This document shows positions 1-10,273 of a DNA stretch of 60,000 nt, piece after piece. This DNA is from Membranipora membranacea (lineage: Eukaryota; Bryozoa; Gymnolaemata; Cheilostomatida; Membraniporidae), in the NCBI GenBank assembly GCA_914767715.1, contig OU612066.1, positions 22,792,283 to 22,852,282 of the forward strand, read 5' to 3'. The notes beneath the pieces are model-generated. The model made no database searches, was not told the DNA's origin, and saw only the letters and a list, made by a program, of their open reading frames with translations. The first letter of the stretch is position 1. Every line of letters starts with the position of its first letter. Made by a program: the position numbers and the translations under genes.

Positions 1-947
1 TAGTTTGCTTCATAAACACGGTGAGCTTATGCTGGAAGGGAGACTTCACAGCTCCCCTATATTCACTGAATTTTCAGTCTTATGAATGTAGGAAATGAGA
101 CCAGGAATGTCATTCTCTAAATCCCCCCCCAACATATCCAGGTCTAGTGAGATGTATAATTTGACTCATGAAACCGTTACCATTATTTGGCCACTCCCAA
201 CCCTTCACCGTTCCAGTCCTTGTACAGTCCTTGCCCAGTCCCAGTCCTTGTCCAGTCCTTGCTCAGTCCCAGTCCTTGTCCAGTCCGGTCCTTGACCTTA
301 AAACCTTACCTATACCACAGCCTGGCCCAAAACAAGTAGGAGTTGTCCAACTCAAGTCCATCATGCTACCCACAATCCCCTCACATGTCCAGCCCTTATA
401 CAATAAAGCCTAAGGAGTTTGCCTAAGCCAAAGTGTGAAGATCCAAGACACTAACAGCCTGATCCAAACATGTAGGCGGTGTCTAACTCCAACATCCCAT
501 ACTGCCCACAAGCCCATACTTGTTCAACCCTTATACAATGAAGCCGTGGAGTTTGTCAAAGCCCAAGTGATTAGCTCCAAGACGCTAAAATGCTGTCCCA
601 ATTCGCTGATGCGTTTTGCCGGAATGAAAATATACAAACACCCTGTCTGCAAGAGGCCGAAATAAAATCAGCATTATTGTCCCCTGTTAGGCAGTAATTA
701 TCTCTATGTGCTCGCCCCCAGTTTCCCTGTCCCATTCATAGACCTTCCCAAAGCCCCTACCACTGCCCGCACTGCTGATTGCCTGTCCAAAACCCAATAC
801 CGCCCGTACCCCTGTACCCCCAGACAGCTCTACATACATACAGAACGATAGCGTACAATGGCAGAGGACACCTTACGACAGATAGAAGAACAGTACCCAC
901 AGATACAAGACAAAGACGAAGACAATAAGAAAAGTTAGAAGGGAGAG
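1..947 (+). mobile_element. 3' internal end of a degraded LTR retrotransposon
   Basis: This stretch has no intact gene. It ends in a purine-rich tract (about 936-947, GTTAGAAGGGAGAG) that directly abuts a TG-starting LTR, as a polypurine tract abuts a 3' LTR. A short open frame from the ATG at 858 to the TAG just before this tract encodes a charged tail that could be the last residues of a polyprotein. The upstream frames are broken by stops, so I infer a decayed element. From about 195 to 295 there is a minisatellite built from CCAGTCCTTG-type units. No reverse transcriptase or integrase motif is visible here, so the family cannot be named. Confidence 0.4.
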
Positions 948-2200
948 TGTGGTGGATTTTCCACCACAGCTGAACATTCAACTATAAATTCATGAATCAT
1001 GAGTTGTCTTCCCCTTTCATCATTTTTATAACTTTTCTAATTTTAATAATAATATGCTTTTAATAACTGAATTTAACTATAACAATCCATCTAAAATATT
1101 GCATCAGCCAGTATCATACTACATTATGCTTTTTATAACTGAACATCAGAAGAGTCTAGTCAGTTAGTATGTAGCAGCTGAAGCAACAAGACCTGATATT
1201 TTCAAACTAGTAAACAGATCACCAATAAAGTGCCTTACAACTGAATACAACCTATTGAAGTAAGTTTCTTGAGTTCTGCCTGCTGGCAGACCTCCCTGCC
1301 TTGACATAAAGTTGCCTTGTTTGTACTCTGTTGTTAGACTGTAGCCTCCCTTGGGTAGTAGGTAGAGGCCAAGTGAAAACCCCCATTGCACCACTGCATC
1401 CATTGTCCTGATTGCCAGTCCAGTCCAGTTCAATCTAGTCCAGTTCCAGTCCAGCCCAGTCTAGTTTTTTCGCAAAGATAGTTGTAAACCCAGAGCCATT
1501 CCCTCCCCCCCCATTTGGTTATTTATTTTATCTATACCCCTTCCCTCCCATTGATTATATTATCCAACCCTCTTCCCCTGGCCCATTTGCTTCCTTTTGT
1601 CTCGCCCGACGAATAAGTAGTAATAATAGTTGTCCATCTCCCTTCCCTCCCCAATTTATTTTGCCTGATAAATATGTTAATAGTTTGTCCATATCCCTTC
1701 CCTCCCAAATTAATCTTGCCAGATAAATAAGCCTACTATCTTTGTCCACATATTCCCCCCCCCCCAAAGCCAGCCCCAAAGTCAGGTCAATTATATTCCC
1801 AGCCCAGTTAGAGTCGTCGTACTCATCACCCCCCCCCCCCTCAGTTAGAGTCGTCGTACTCGTCACTCCCCCCCTCAGTTAGAGTCGTCGTACTCGTCAC
1901 CCCCCCCCCTCAGTTAGAGTCGTCGTACTCGTCACCCCCCCTGAGTTAGAGTCGTCGTACTCGTCACCCCCCCCCCCTCAGTTAGAGTCGTCGTACTCGG
2001 TATATTCCAGGCAGATAGAGAGTCGGCGTACTCGTTTTAGAGAGTCGGCGTACTCAGTATAAATAGGCAATGGGTGTGGTTGCAGTGGCGGGTATCGCCG
2101 CCTTAGGGTAACCCCCTCAAAATCCTCTACAATTTCACATCAATATTCCAACAACAAAAACACTAGCCTGTATACATATTTATATACAGAACTGGGTCAG
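948..2200 (+). mobile_element. Putative LTR with tandem-repeat U3 and TATA box
   Basis: The left end is TGTGGTGGA, which forms a perfect 9-bp hairpin with TCCACCACA (948-968, 3-nt loop), right after the polypurine tract. Inside are two sets of tandem repeats: pyrimidine-rich units of about 55 bp near 1627, 1680 and 1737, and six units of 32-37 bp near 1805, 1842, 1876, 1911, 1943 and 1979, each with core GAGTCGTCGTACTCG plus a C-run. Two shorter degenerate units follow at about 2017 and 2039. A TATAAATA box lies at 2058-2065, so transcription would start near 2090. The order of TG end, repeats and TATA box fits a U3-R layout. The right border is uncertain (somewhere in 2.1-2.4 kb) and no target-site duplication was identified. 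Confidence 0.5.
1805..2054 (+). repeat. U3 minisatellite, 32-37 bp units
   Basis: Six near-identical units with core GAGTCGTCGTACTCG are separated by runs of 6-12 C, followed by two truncated units reading GAGTCGGCGTACTC. The core begins with GAGT and ends with ACTC, a small dyad that could be a protein-binding site. The block lies immediately upstream of the TATAAATA box at 2058, so an enhancer role within the LTR is a reasonable inference. Confidence 0.8.
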
Positions 2201-2399
2201 CAATAATTATAATAATAACCTACCAATAACAACAAGTCAGTATTTTCCCTGTATTTTTGATAACTTAATCTCTTAATTCTGTCAGTGCAAATGGACACAC
2301 ATTCATCTTGAGCTGTCCTGTACAAGGAGTGTCTCAGTAGAGTGATGTGGCTCTCTCTCCCTCTTCTCTCTCTCTCTTTCCACCTCATTTGTCTTTGAG

Positions 2400-3450
2400 T
2401 TGGTGTATGGAAAAATTTACCTTCTCTTTTGCCTATTTAGATCAGTTTACTTTGGAATGAAGAAGGACTCTGCAGTATCACCCCAACATTTCACTTACTT
2501 ATTGGATGATAAAACACAAGCTATTTTGAAATGGCCTGCCTTTGACCTTGACAAGGAATTGGTTTCCCTTTTCAGTATACTTTATTATCATAAAAGTAGA
2601 AGACAACTCCTAAAATTATGCAAATTCAAAATTAATATAATTACGCAAATTATTACGCGTAATACGGCAATTATGCAAATTCACAAACCCCTGCAGCACA
2701 GGCATATGTGATGTTAGGGGGGAGAGGGGGGAGAGGGGGGAGGGGGGAGGAAGGAGAGGCCTATCACTCATGCTGTGCCCTATACTCATGCCCACCAAAA
2801 ACCAAGCAACTTATTTTTACGAAAAATCAGAAGGGGCTGGGAAGTAAACCAGGTCCTCTAAAATCTAGGATTTAATCCAGGTATATGAACTACATTTAAA
2901 GAAACACCAGGAGTTGAAGATCTATTTGCTTGGCCACGCAATAATTCCTGGCAGATTAGATAATATGCTATAAACACTACAGATTTTGTCGACGACGAAC
3001 AAGGCATTGTTTGTAAGAGTTATCTTCCCAATTTGCTATTGAATTTATTCCATTGAGTTGTAGGATATATAGAACTGTCACAGAGGCAACTTCTAACAAC
3101 TCAGACTGTCATTGTTAAGGTGCTACTGCACAATATTTATCTGCCTTTCACAAGTCAATGTCAATGTATATTTGTTGCTTCAATGGCCATGAATTCGGTC
3201 AAATCGGAATGGACGGAAAGTCAGTGCCAGTTTGCTCCCGCATTGTAGGCAGGTAGCAGCGCACCAGAGTTACACCAATTTAAACTCATTTCCTGTCTTT
3301 TGTATTATAGGTTTGTCGCAATATTCTGAAAACAATCCCAGACTAATATGTTTGTTCAACTAGTAACTCAGGAAGACATTATTAGGCATAATATTTGATT
3401 CTGCAAATTGATTCAATAATATCATTGTTGTCTGTGACAGTAGATGCTGT
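2400..3450. other. Gene-free stretch
   Basis: I see no gene. There is a G/A-rich simple tract at about 2716-2755. The short open frames here have no recognisable motifs or splice context. Confidence 0.5.
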
Positions 3451-3454
3451 GGGT

Positions 3455-3840
3455 TGCAATCATCTTCTGTTTCGTGATTGTTCTCGATTCCCATAATTTT
3501 GATTCAACAGCATACACCTAAAATTATAGACCCTGTTTCGTTTTGATAAATATGTTTTCAAAACAGGTTTTACTGGAAATTTATGCACAATGCTACCAGC
3601 AGCTTATAGTGCTTAGGAGAGCAAAAATCAACGATTGTTCAATGCTGCCGGCTGCAAGCATCTTCTGTCCTGTGATTGTTCTCGATCCCAAGAACATTGA
3701 TTCAACACGCATACATCTAAAATTACAGATCCTGTTTCGTTTTGATGAATATGTTTTCAAATCAGGTTTTACTGGAAATGTATGCACAAATCTACCAGCA
3801 GCTTAGAGTGCTTAGGAGAGCAAAAATCAATCTTTGTTCA
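3455..3840 (+). repeat. Tandem duplication of a ~198-bp unit
   Basis: Two adjacent copies, about 3455-3645 and 3653-3840, share long blocks such as GTTTTACTGGAAAT and CTTAGGAGAGCAAAAATCAA in the same order. They have diverged by scattered substitutions. No coding capacity is shared between them, so this looks like an ordinary old local duplication. Confidence 0.75.
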
Positions 3841-4487
3841 TAACAAACAATCCAATGGCTATGAACAAAAATTACTTTGATTGAACTAGGACAATGTGAA
3901 TGTTATCATTGATTTCAAAGTTTGAATATCTCATGTCAGAACCGGTCCAAACTGTCTATCTGTGACAGCCAGGTTTCATATGTTGGTCGTTTTGCGCGCT
4001 ATGTAAGGGCTCGGAAGAAATGTGCTGCTATTGCAAACTTCTTCTACACCAAACAACCTGGAAAACTGAAGTCTGAGGATGAACAGGTGCATATCTGTTG
4101 AAGGTCCTGGGTTTTAACCCCACCACATTGATCGCTGATTTACTACAGTATAGGTGAGATAATGTTTAGCTAGCTGAAATATTAAAAAGTTTAAAGGGGC
4201 TTTAGGATTTGCAGATTTTGCCCGATAATAATGGAATTTGAATAGACTAGATTACTTTTGGAAGTTTAATAGTCCTTGAAATACATCAAGCTCTAGCATT
4301 ACATTTTTTTGGTACCCTATCTTGTCCATGACTAACTGTCGTCACTGTTATCAGCACGAACTTGCTTGACTTATATACTTTTATTGTCATTCTACATCAT
4401 CTTTAGGAATGTTTTTCATGCAGTGACAGAACAAAAAAGAACAAACTTAAGCGGAGAGAAAAAGAAAAAATACTCAAGTAACAAGAA

Positions 4488-5954
4488 TTAATAGGATATA
4501 AAGTGCTTTGATAGTTGTTGTTTAAAATGAGTGAGTTTGGTTGCTGAGCGTATCTGAATTGGTAAAGAGTTAAAAGTTGTAGTGATTTTTTGTCTTAATT
4601 GATCAGTGTGATAATGTAATAGGTATCTGTCTCTAAAAAAGGTTTTAGAGCTAGCTGGAATAAAGCCTTCCAAAAGAAAGTCAGGTGCAATCAAATGCAA
4701 AATTTGGAAACCAAAAATACAGGTGAAATGACCAGCAAGGAGAGGAAAAGGAATCAGACCAAGAGATGTATGTAAATCTCTTGTATGTATTAGATGATAT
4801 GGTATGTGGCTGACATTTGCTATTAGGCGGAAAGCCCTCTTTTGGAGCAAGTATATTCTTTCAAGAATATATTGTGGTGATAGGTTGCCATATATGCGGA
4901 TGCCAAATATCATATGACAAAAGACATACTGGAAATAAAAGTTACGAGATGATTTACTATCTAGGAATGCCCTGCATTTCTGGAATAATGCCAAACTTTT
5001 GTTTATTTTGATGCAAATCTGGTCTACATGATCGTCCCATGTCAATGAGTCATTCAAAGTAAAACCAAGGAGTTTGGTATTGGCATTTCGGTTTAGTTTT
5101 TTATGGTTAATTTTTAGATCTAAATCTAGAGATGTGGCTCTATGAGAGGGTTGTACAAGCATATAGTGAGATTTTTTTATGTTTATCAACATCTTATTAT
5201 TCCTACACCAAATTTCTATCAAGTGTAGATCAGTATCACATAAATCATTAAGTGTATCAAAGTTGTCAGATTTTGATACAAAAACTGTATCATCAGTGTA
5301 GGCAAATGCCTTGGAATGTAATGTGTAGGATAAAAGATCATTGACGTATATGAGGAATAAACTTGGTGCCAGAATTGAGCCTTGGGGGACACCAATGTCT
5401 ATTGGAAGAATTTTTGAACTTTTTGCACCTTGTTGTATAGCTACAAATTGTGTCCTATCTGTTAGGAAAGATTTTATGAGAGAGTGCAGTTTGCCCGTTA
5501 TACCATACATTGTCAATTTTTTCAGAAGAATTTTATGGTTGATGCAGTCAAAAGCTTTTTTGAAATCCAAAAACATCATAGCAACAAAGTGACCATCTGA
5601 TCTGGCTGACAAACAGTCAGAAATGAGTTTGTGTAGGGAATCAACACAGGAATAACCTTCTCTAAATCCGCATTGTAATTTGTGAAGAAGTTTGTTTGTG
5701 GTGAGATATTTTTGAATTTGGGAATTCACATGTTTCTCAAAAATCTTAGATAGCACAGGAAGTATTGATATAGGGCGATAATTAGATGGATCTTTGATAT
5801 CTCCACCCTTATGAATAGGAATTACTCTTGCGGTTTTCCACTGTGAAGGAAATACACCCTCTATTAATGCTCTATTGAACATGTCAGTTACAATGTCGCA
5901 TATGTAAGGCCATGTTTTCTTCAAAACCTTAACAGATATACCATCATGATTCAT
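4488..5954 (-). pseudogene. LINE ORF2, reverse transcriptase half
   Basis: 488 residues cover the reverse transcriptase and C-terminal domain of a CR1/Jockey-group element. Visible motifs are RVIPIHKGG and NYRPIS in the finger region, motif A FLDFKKAFDCINH, motif B GVPQGSILAPSLF, motif C AYTDDTVF with the two catalytic aspartates, and LLGFTLNDSLTWDDHV. The C-terminus has the LP..IR...FK..L pattern usual for the group. Motif C reads YTDD where most relatives read FADD or YADD. The ATG at its start is only the first methionine after the frameshift; in the intact element this region would be fused to the endonuclease. Confidence 0.88.
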
Positions 5955-7248
5955 GACCAGTTGCTTTATTGTCAGAAATGTTTAAGTATTTGAAACAAAT
6001 TTCTGGAGTAAAGCGAGTCAATTGAGAAAACATTTGGGTTGTCACTGGTCTAATCATGTTATATTCATGGGAATCAGGGATGTCTTTGGTTATGGATTTT
6101 GCAATCGATGTAAAGTGTCTGTTCAATTCATCAGGGGATAAACCACCGATATTGACCATCGGTGAAATTTTAGTTTGATTGATTCCTAAAGCTTCCCAAA
6201 CAGGTTTGGTGTTATTTTTGTTATTTTTAATTATATCTGAAATAACCGATTTTTTCTTCTTCTTAATCAAATTTGTAACATAATTGCGTTGAATTTTGTA
6301 TTCTTTCCATTTGCCCTCTCTCTTCAATCTATCACGCAAATGCATGTGTGATTTTACCTCATCATCTAACCATTTGGGCAGTTGAGCAGTTTTTACAAAT
6401 CTTTTCTTGGTGATGACAAGTGTTTTGATTAATGAACTATAGGTGTCATTAAATCTTGCATACATACGGTCTACAGTATTCTCACACAATACATCATTAA
6501 AGTGACGACCTGAAAAAAGGTCACGTATATTGTGGTTTGTAAATTTGGAATAGTCATTGAATTCAAATGATGTTCTTTTTGCTTTTACCTTTAATGCGGA
6601 AAATAAAATTTTAATGAAAACTAAGTAATGATCACTCATTCCATATTTTATAATTCCACTCTCTGACATGTCTGAGGGCAGATTTGTGTATATGTGATCG
6701 ATCAGGGTGCTGGATGTTTCTGTAACTCTTGTTGGCTCCGAGATCAATTGACGGAAGGAAAAAGATTTAACAATATTCAACCACTTTCTGTTGCTTCTTT
6801 GTTCAAGGATGTTGATGTTAAAATCTCCAAGTATAATCATTTCATTATACAGTGAAAAAGCTTTTTCAAAGTATTCGTAAGCAAGATCATACCATGCGGA
6901 CTTGGAGTTGGGAGGTCTGTATATAAATGAGACTAAACAACTTTTATTTGTACTTGGCTTTACTTTGATAGTTATAGACTCAGGCATGCTATTGTCAAAA
7001 TCTGCAAGATGTTCGAATTGCACGGATTCATGTATGTAGACAATGAGACCACCACCGTAACCATATCCCCGATCTCTCCTAATCACCTGATAACCTGGCA
7101 CCGCATAAATACCAACACCATCATGCTCATTCAAAAATGTTTCTGCTAATCCTAGAATCGCGAATTTACGTTGATGCAAAATTGATTTTATCTCCTCTAT
7201 TTTGCTGGTGATTCCACGGACATTCAAAAATGCAAATTCAGAATTCAT
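5944..7248 (-). pseudogene. LINE ORF2, endonuclease half
   Basis: The ATG overlaps the ORF1 stop as TAATG at about 7246-7250. The 434 residues hold a complete APE-type endonuclease: the glutamate motif GLAETFL near the start, GGGLIVYIHE, the GDFN motif (IILGDFNINIL) and the terminal SDH motif (MSDHYLVF). A linker follows with a basic stretch and the KATGHD-type signature that normally leads into the reverse transcriptase. The frame ends at 5944 because a 7-bp repeat (CATGAAT next to CATGAT) shifts it. The reverse-transcriptase half continues in another frame with a few bases of overlap. Confidence 0.85.
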
Positions 7249-8785
7249 TATCTCATTTGCTCAAATTGACATTTAACACTTTGTGATTGGAGACAAATGC
7301 CATTTTTAATAGAAAAAAGAAAATCATCATGAGAATGGAACTTAATTTTGAACATTCTCATTGGTTTGCCCTCCTTAAAAATTCTTTCTGACGTAGCATG
7401 AGGGTAGAGCACTTTTATATCATTTATTACAGTGCTGTCCTCAGCATCTAGTGGGACACCTTTCAACATACCCATATTTTCTGTCAGGGACCTCGGGTCG
7501 ATTGTTTGGCGTATACTTGATCCACCAAATAGATCAGTGTTCCATTTGCGTAGGATGTTGTTTCTTGTTTCTTGGTGGTTGAACTGTATCATAATTTTGG
7601 GTTTGTTTGTATTGAAGTTATATCTGGTAACCTTTTCTATTATGATTGGCCCAAAGGTTTTATTGAGGGTGCGTCTGATGGTATCTTGGTTAAAGTTGCT
7701 GTAGGTCATGGAGTCCTTCTTAATATCTATGACAAGATTGTCTATAGGGCGGAAACTGTTGTCTATTTTTTGTTCTTTTGGGGGTTGTGTTCTCATGCTG
7801 GTTCGATTGTTGTTGTTCATTGAGGAAGTTGATGGCAGATTAAGTTGCTGATGATTATAGTTAGCCCAGTGTTGTGCTGATGCTGTTTGATTGTTGGGAG
7901 AAACTTTTTCACGTGGTGAGGAATTTGAATTGCATTCCAATTTACTTGTTAGATGTTTGTTGATGCTGGTTTCAAGTTGGTCGAATTGATGTTGTATTTG
8001 ATCGGTTATTGGTTGTTGGTCAACAAGTTTCTGTATTAAAGTGCTTTGTTGTTTAACTTTTTTTTCTAGCTCCGAGATTTTGCTCATCATGACGCTGATG
8101 AGGCTTTGGATATTGCTGCATGATTCACATGTGTTGCCTGATGTTCTTTGATGATTGTGAGAGCTGGTGCTTTCCATGGCAACTGATGTGCTGGAGCTTT
8201 GATTGGACGTGTAGCCGTTTTCCAGACTTGGTAGTTGAACTTCTGCCGCATTAATGCCTTGCTCGGATGTAATGAATTCTTTACATTTCTGTTGAATGGT
8301 GGCATTCAATGCATTTATAGTATGTTCAGGAATGTTGTTGATAAGTTTAGTGTAGTGGTCAAGGAAAAAATCTTTGTCCTTAATACCATTGACAAGTATG
8401 GTAGATGTTGTATTATAAAAGTTCGTAGTGTATAAAGATTTTTTCCCTTCTTCTTGGTTTTAACTGTGACCACTACAGCGACTACAGTTGTTTTTGTTTG
8501 ATCCCTGTTGGTCTGTAAAGAGGTGTAAAGTCCTTGCTCTTTTAACGAGGACTGGAAGTTAGCTTTGACAACCTTGTATGTTGCAGAATTGCACACCAGT
8601 ACGATTTGAATGTTGTCAAGAGTACCTTTGATTTCGATGCTGTTGTCTTGAGTTGTTGAGTCCAGCTTTTTTTGAAGTGCTCTGAGTTTGTTTTAATAAT
8701 ACGGCATTTCTTTTTTGTTTTCTTGCTGATCGTCATCTTGGTCATCTCGCTTCCGCTTTTTAGAACTTAAAGCACTGTCTTCCAT
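7248..8785 (-). pseudogene. LINE ORF1 (nucleic-acid-binding protein), disrupted
   Basis: The clean frame runs from about 8459 down to a TAA at 7248. It contains a coiled-coil stretch (IQSLISVMMSKISELEKKVK) and a C-terminal RRM-like region with the motif MLKGVPLD. Upstream, a second minus-strand frame starts at the ATG at 8785 with a lysine/arginine-rich, nuclear-localisation-like start (SSKKRKRDD) and runs, through one TAA stop, to about 8450. There the reading shifts into the main frame within a lysine-rich stretch. I infer that the original ORF1 began at 8785 and encoded about 510 residues. ORF1 proteins of this group coat the element RNA and act as nucleic-acid chaperones. Confidence 0.65.
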
Positions 8786-8880
8786 ATGATATCCAGTGAT
8801 TATTTACAATTTTTAATCAAGAGAGAGAGAAATTTTCACAAGCAGCTTGTCAGCACGATGTCACGCACAACTTGAGTTTT

Positions 8881-10020
8881 CTTTGAAATTTCATAAATTG
8901 GATAGGCTTCAGGGTTGTCTACCTGTGGTTCTATTGCCACACAATAACTTTTGTTGACTTTGAATTATCCTGTGGTGCTGATTTAGTATTGCAGGTGGTT
9001 GTCCCTTCTTTTTTTTAAAGTGGAAACAATTCTAATGTTCCAAACTGTTGATATGGTAAAAGCAGGAACCCCTGGTCAAAGCAAATAATTTATGTAACTT
9101 AAATAATATTTCATTGTCATCTTTGAAAGGATTGTGTGCGTGGGATACCCAACTGAATATACGTAGAGTGAGCATTTACATTGTTTGGTGGTTTGGTGAT
9201 AAAAAGATTGTAAACGAGTACAACAATCAAATAAGTTCAGCGTAGCTAACTCAATTTTATAAGGTATTTTCTATCTGCACTAAATAAATCACAACATGTC
9301 CATATTTTGACAATATTGATTATTATGGTTTTATCCATAGGCTCGATAACTATTATTAAGTCTATGGTTTTAGCAGATCCTCGAATTTCATTGATCTAAA
9401 CATTCTAACCATCTTTTTTAATTATTTAAAATAATTGTGTCAATTTATTCCCTGCTTTTCTGGTTACAAGCACTGTGCCCTGCACATAACCCAAGAATTA
9501 ATATGTGGTAAATATTTTTGTTATGTCATGTCAGGGTCGATCAAAACAAACAACCAAAATCTTGAGGGCATTTTTTGTCCAGCTTAATTCCAAAAATAGT
9601 TCTTCACATCCAATCTTGAAACTTTATAGCACATAATAGGAGACATTGATGGATAAAATGAGAAAGTTTTGAGGTGGTGGACCATGTTGCCCCAAAGTTA
9701 TAGGTGAAACAGCATGGGCACAACATTGGTAGTAAAACAGTCTATGTAATAAATCAAACAATTAGTTTCATTAAAACCTGGGTATGATAGATGGAACAAA
9801 TTTTTTATGGAAGAAATAAGTCCAAATTGGCCTTAACTTTCATCCCACAAACCTCTAAGAAAATGTCACATGTAGAGTCATTAAGTGTCTCGCAAACTCA
9901 AGAGAGTGAACTGCACTGCTTGAATTGAACTGCAATATTTTTCCATTTTTCCATTTTTATTTCTTCAACATATTCATTAAAAAAATCACATGATCAAAAT
10001 TATTATATACCCTACTGACC
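8881..10020. other. Gene-free stretch
   Basis: This AT-rich DNA between the LINE and the lectin gene shows no supported exon. A missing last exon of the lectin gene could lie here, but I could not identify one. Confidence 0.45.
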
Positions 10021-10200
10021 TTAATAATTCACGGGCTCCTAATTCGTGGAGGGCACAACTCCAACCTTTTTCACTAGTCTTAATTATTCACGGATTTCAG
10101 GCCCGCGATTTCGAGAGGATAACTCCTCTATAAAAGTTTGCATTAGCTAGTTTTAAGTATTCGCGGTTCCTGTCATCGTTAACCGCGAATTATTAAACCA
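10020..10200. repeat. Decayed repeat with a TTCGCGG hairpin
   Basis: Three related pieces with ATTCACGG / TTCGTGG / ATTCGCGG cores follow each other. The last forms an inverted repeat: ATTCGCGGTT at 10159-10168 against AACCGCGAAT at 10181-10190, with a 12-nt loop. It looks like the remains of a small inverted-repeat element. No transposase is present. Confidence 0.45.
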
Positions 10201-10273
10201 CTTGCAAACAAAAGGTCAATAGGGTCGTTGAAATCACTGCAACGGATTCTCACGTATGAACCTAAGCTCCTCT

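Larger units (their letters stand above)
4375..8880 (-). mobile_element. CR1/Jockey-group non-LTR retrotransposon (LINE), broken
   Basis: This is an almost full-length two-ORF LINE on the minus strand: ORF1 with a coiled coil, then ORF2 with an apurinic endonuclease and a reverse transcriptase. Downstream of ORF2 the minus strand carries an AATAAA signal near 4380-4385, and I see no long poly(A). The outer borders are estimates because no target-site duplication could be recognised. Three lesions disable it: a nonsense codon and a frameshift in the N-terminal part of ORF1, and a 7-bp insertion in ORF2 between the endonuclease and reverse transcriptase. It is otherwise well preserved, so the insertion is fairly young. 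Confidence 0.85.

Noticed and set aside
1555-1866. Minus-strand open frame of 103 codons
   Set aside because: Its peptide is only the translation of the pyrimidine-rich and C-run tandem repeats of the LTR.
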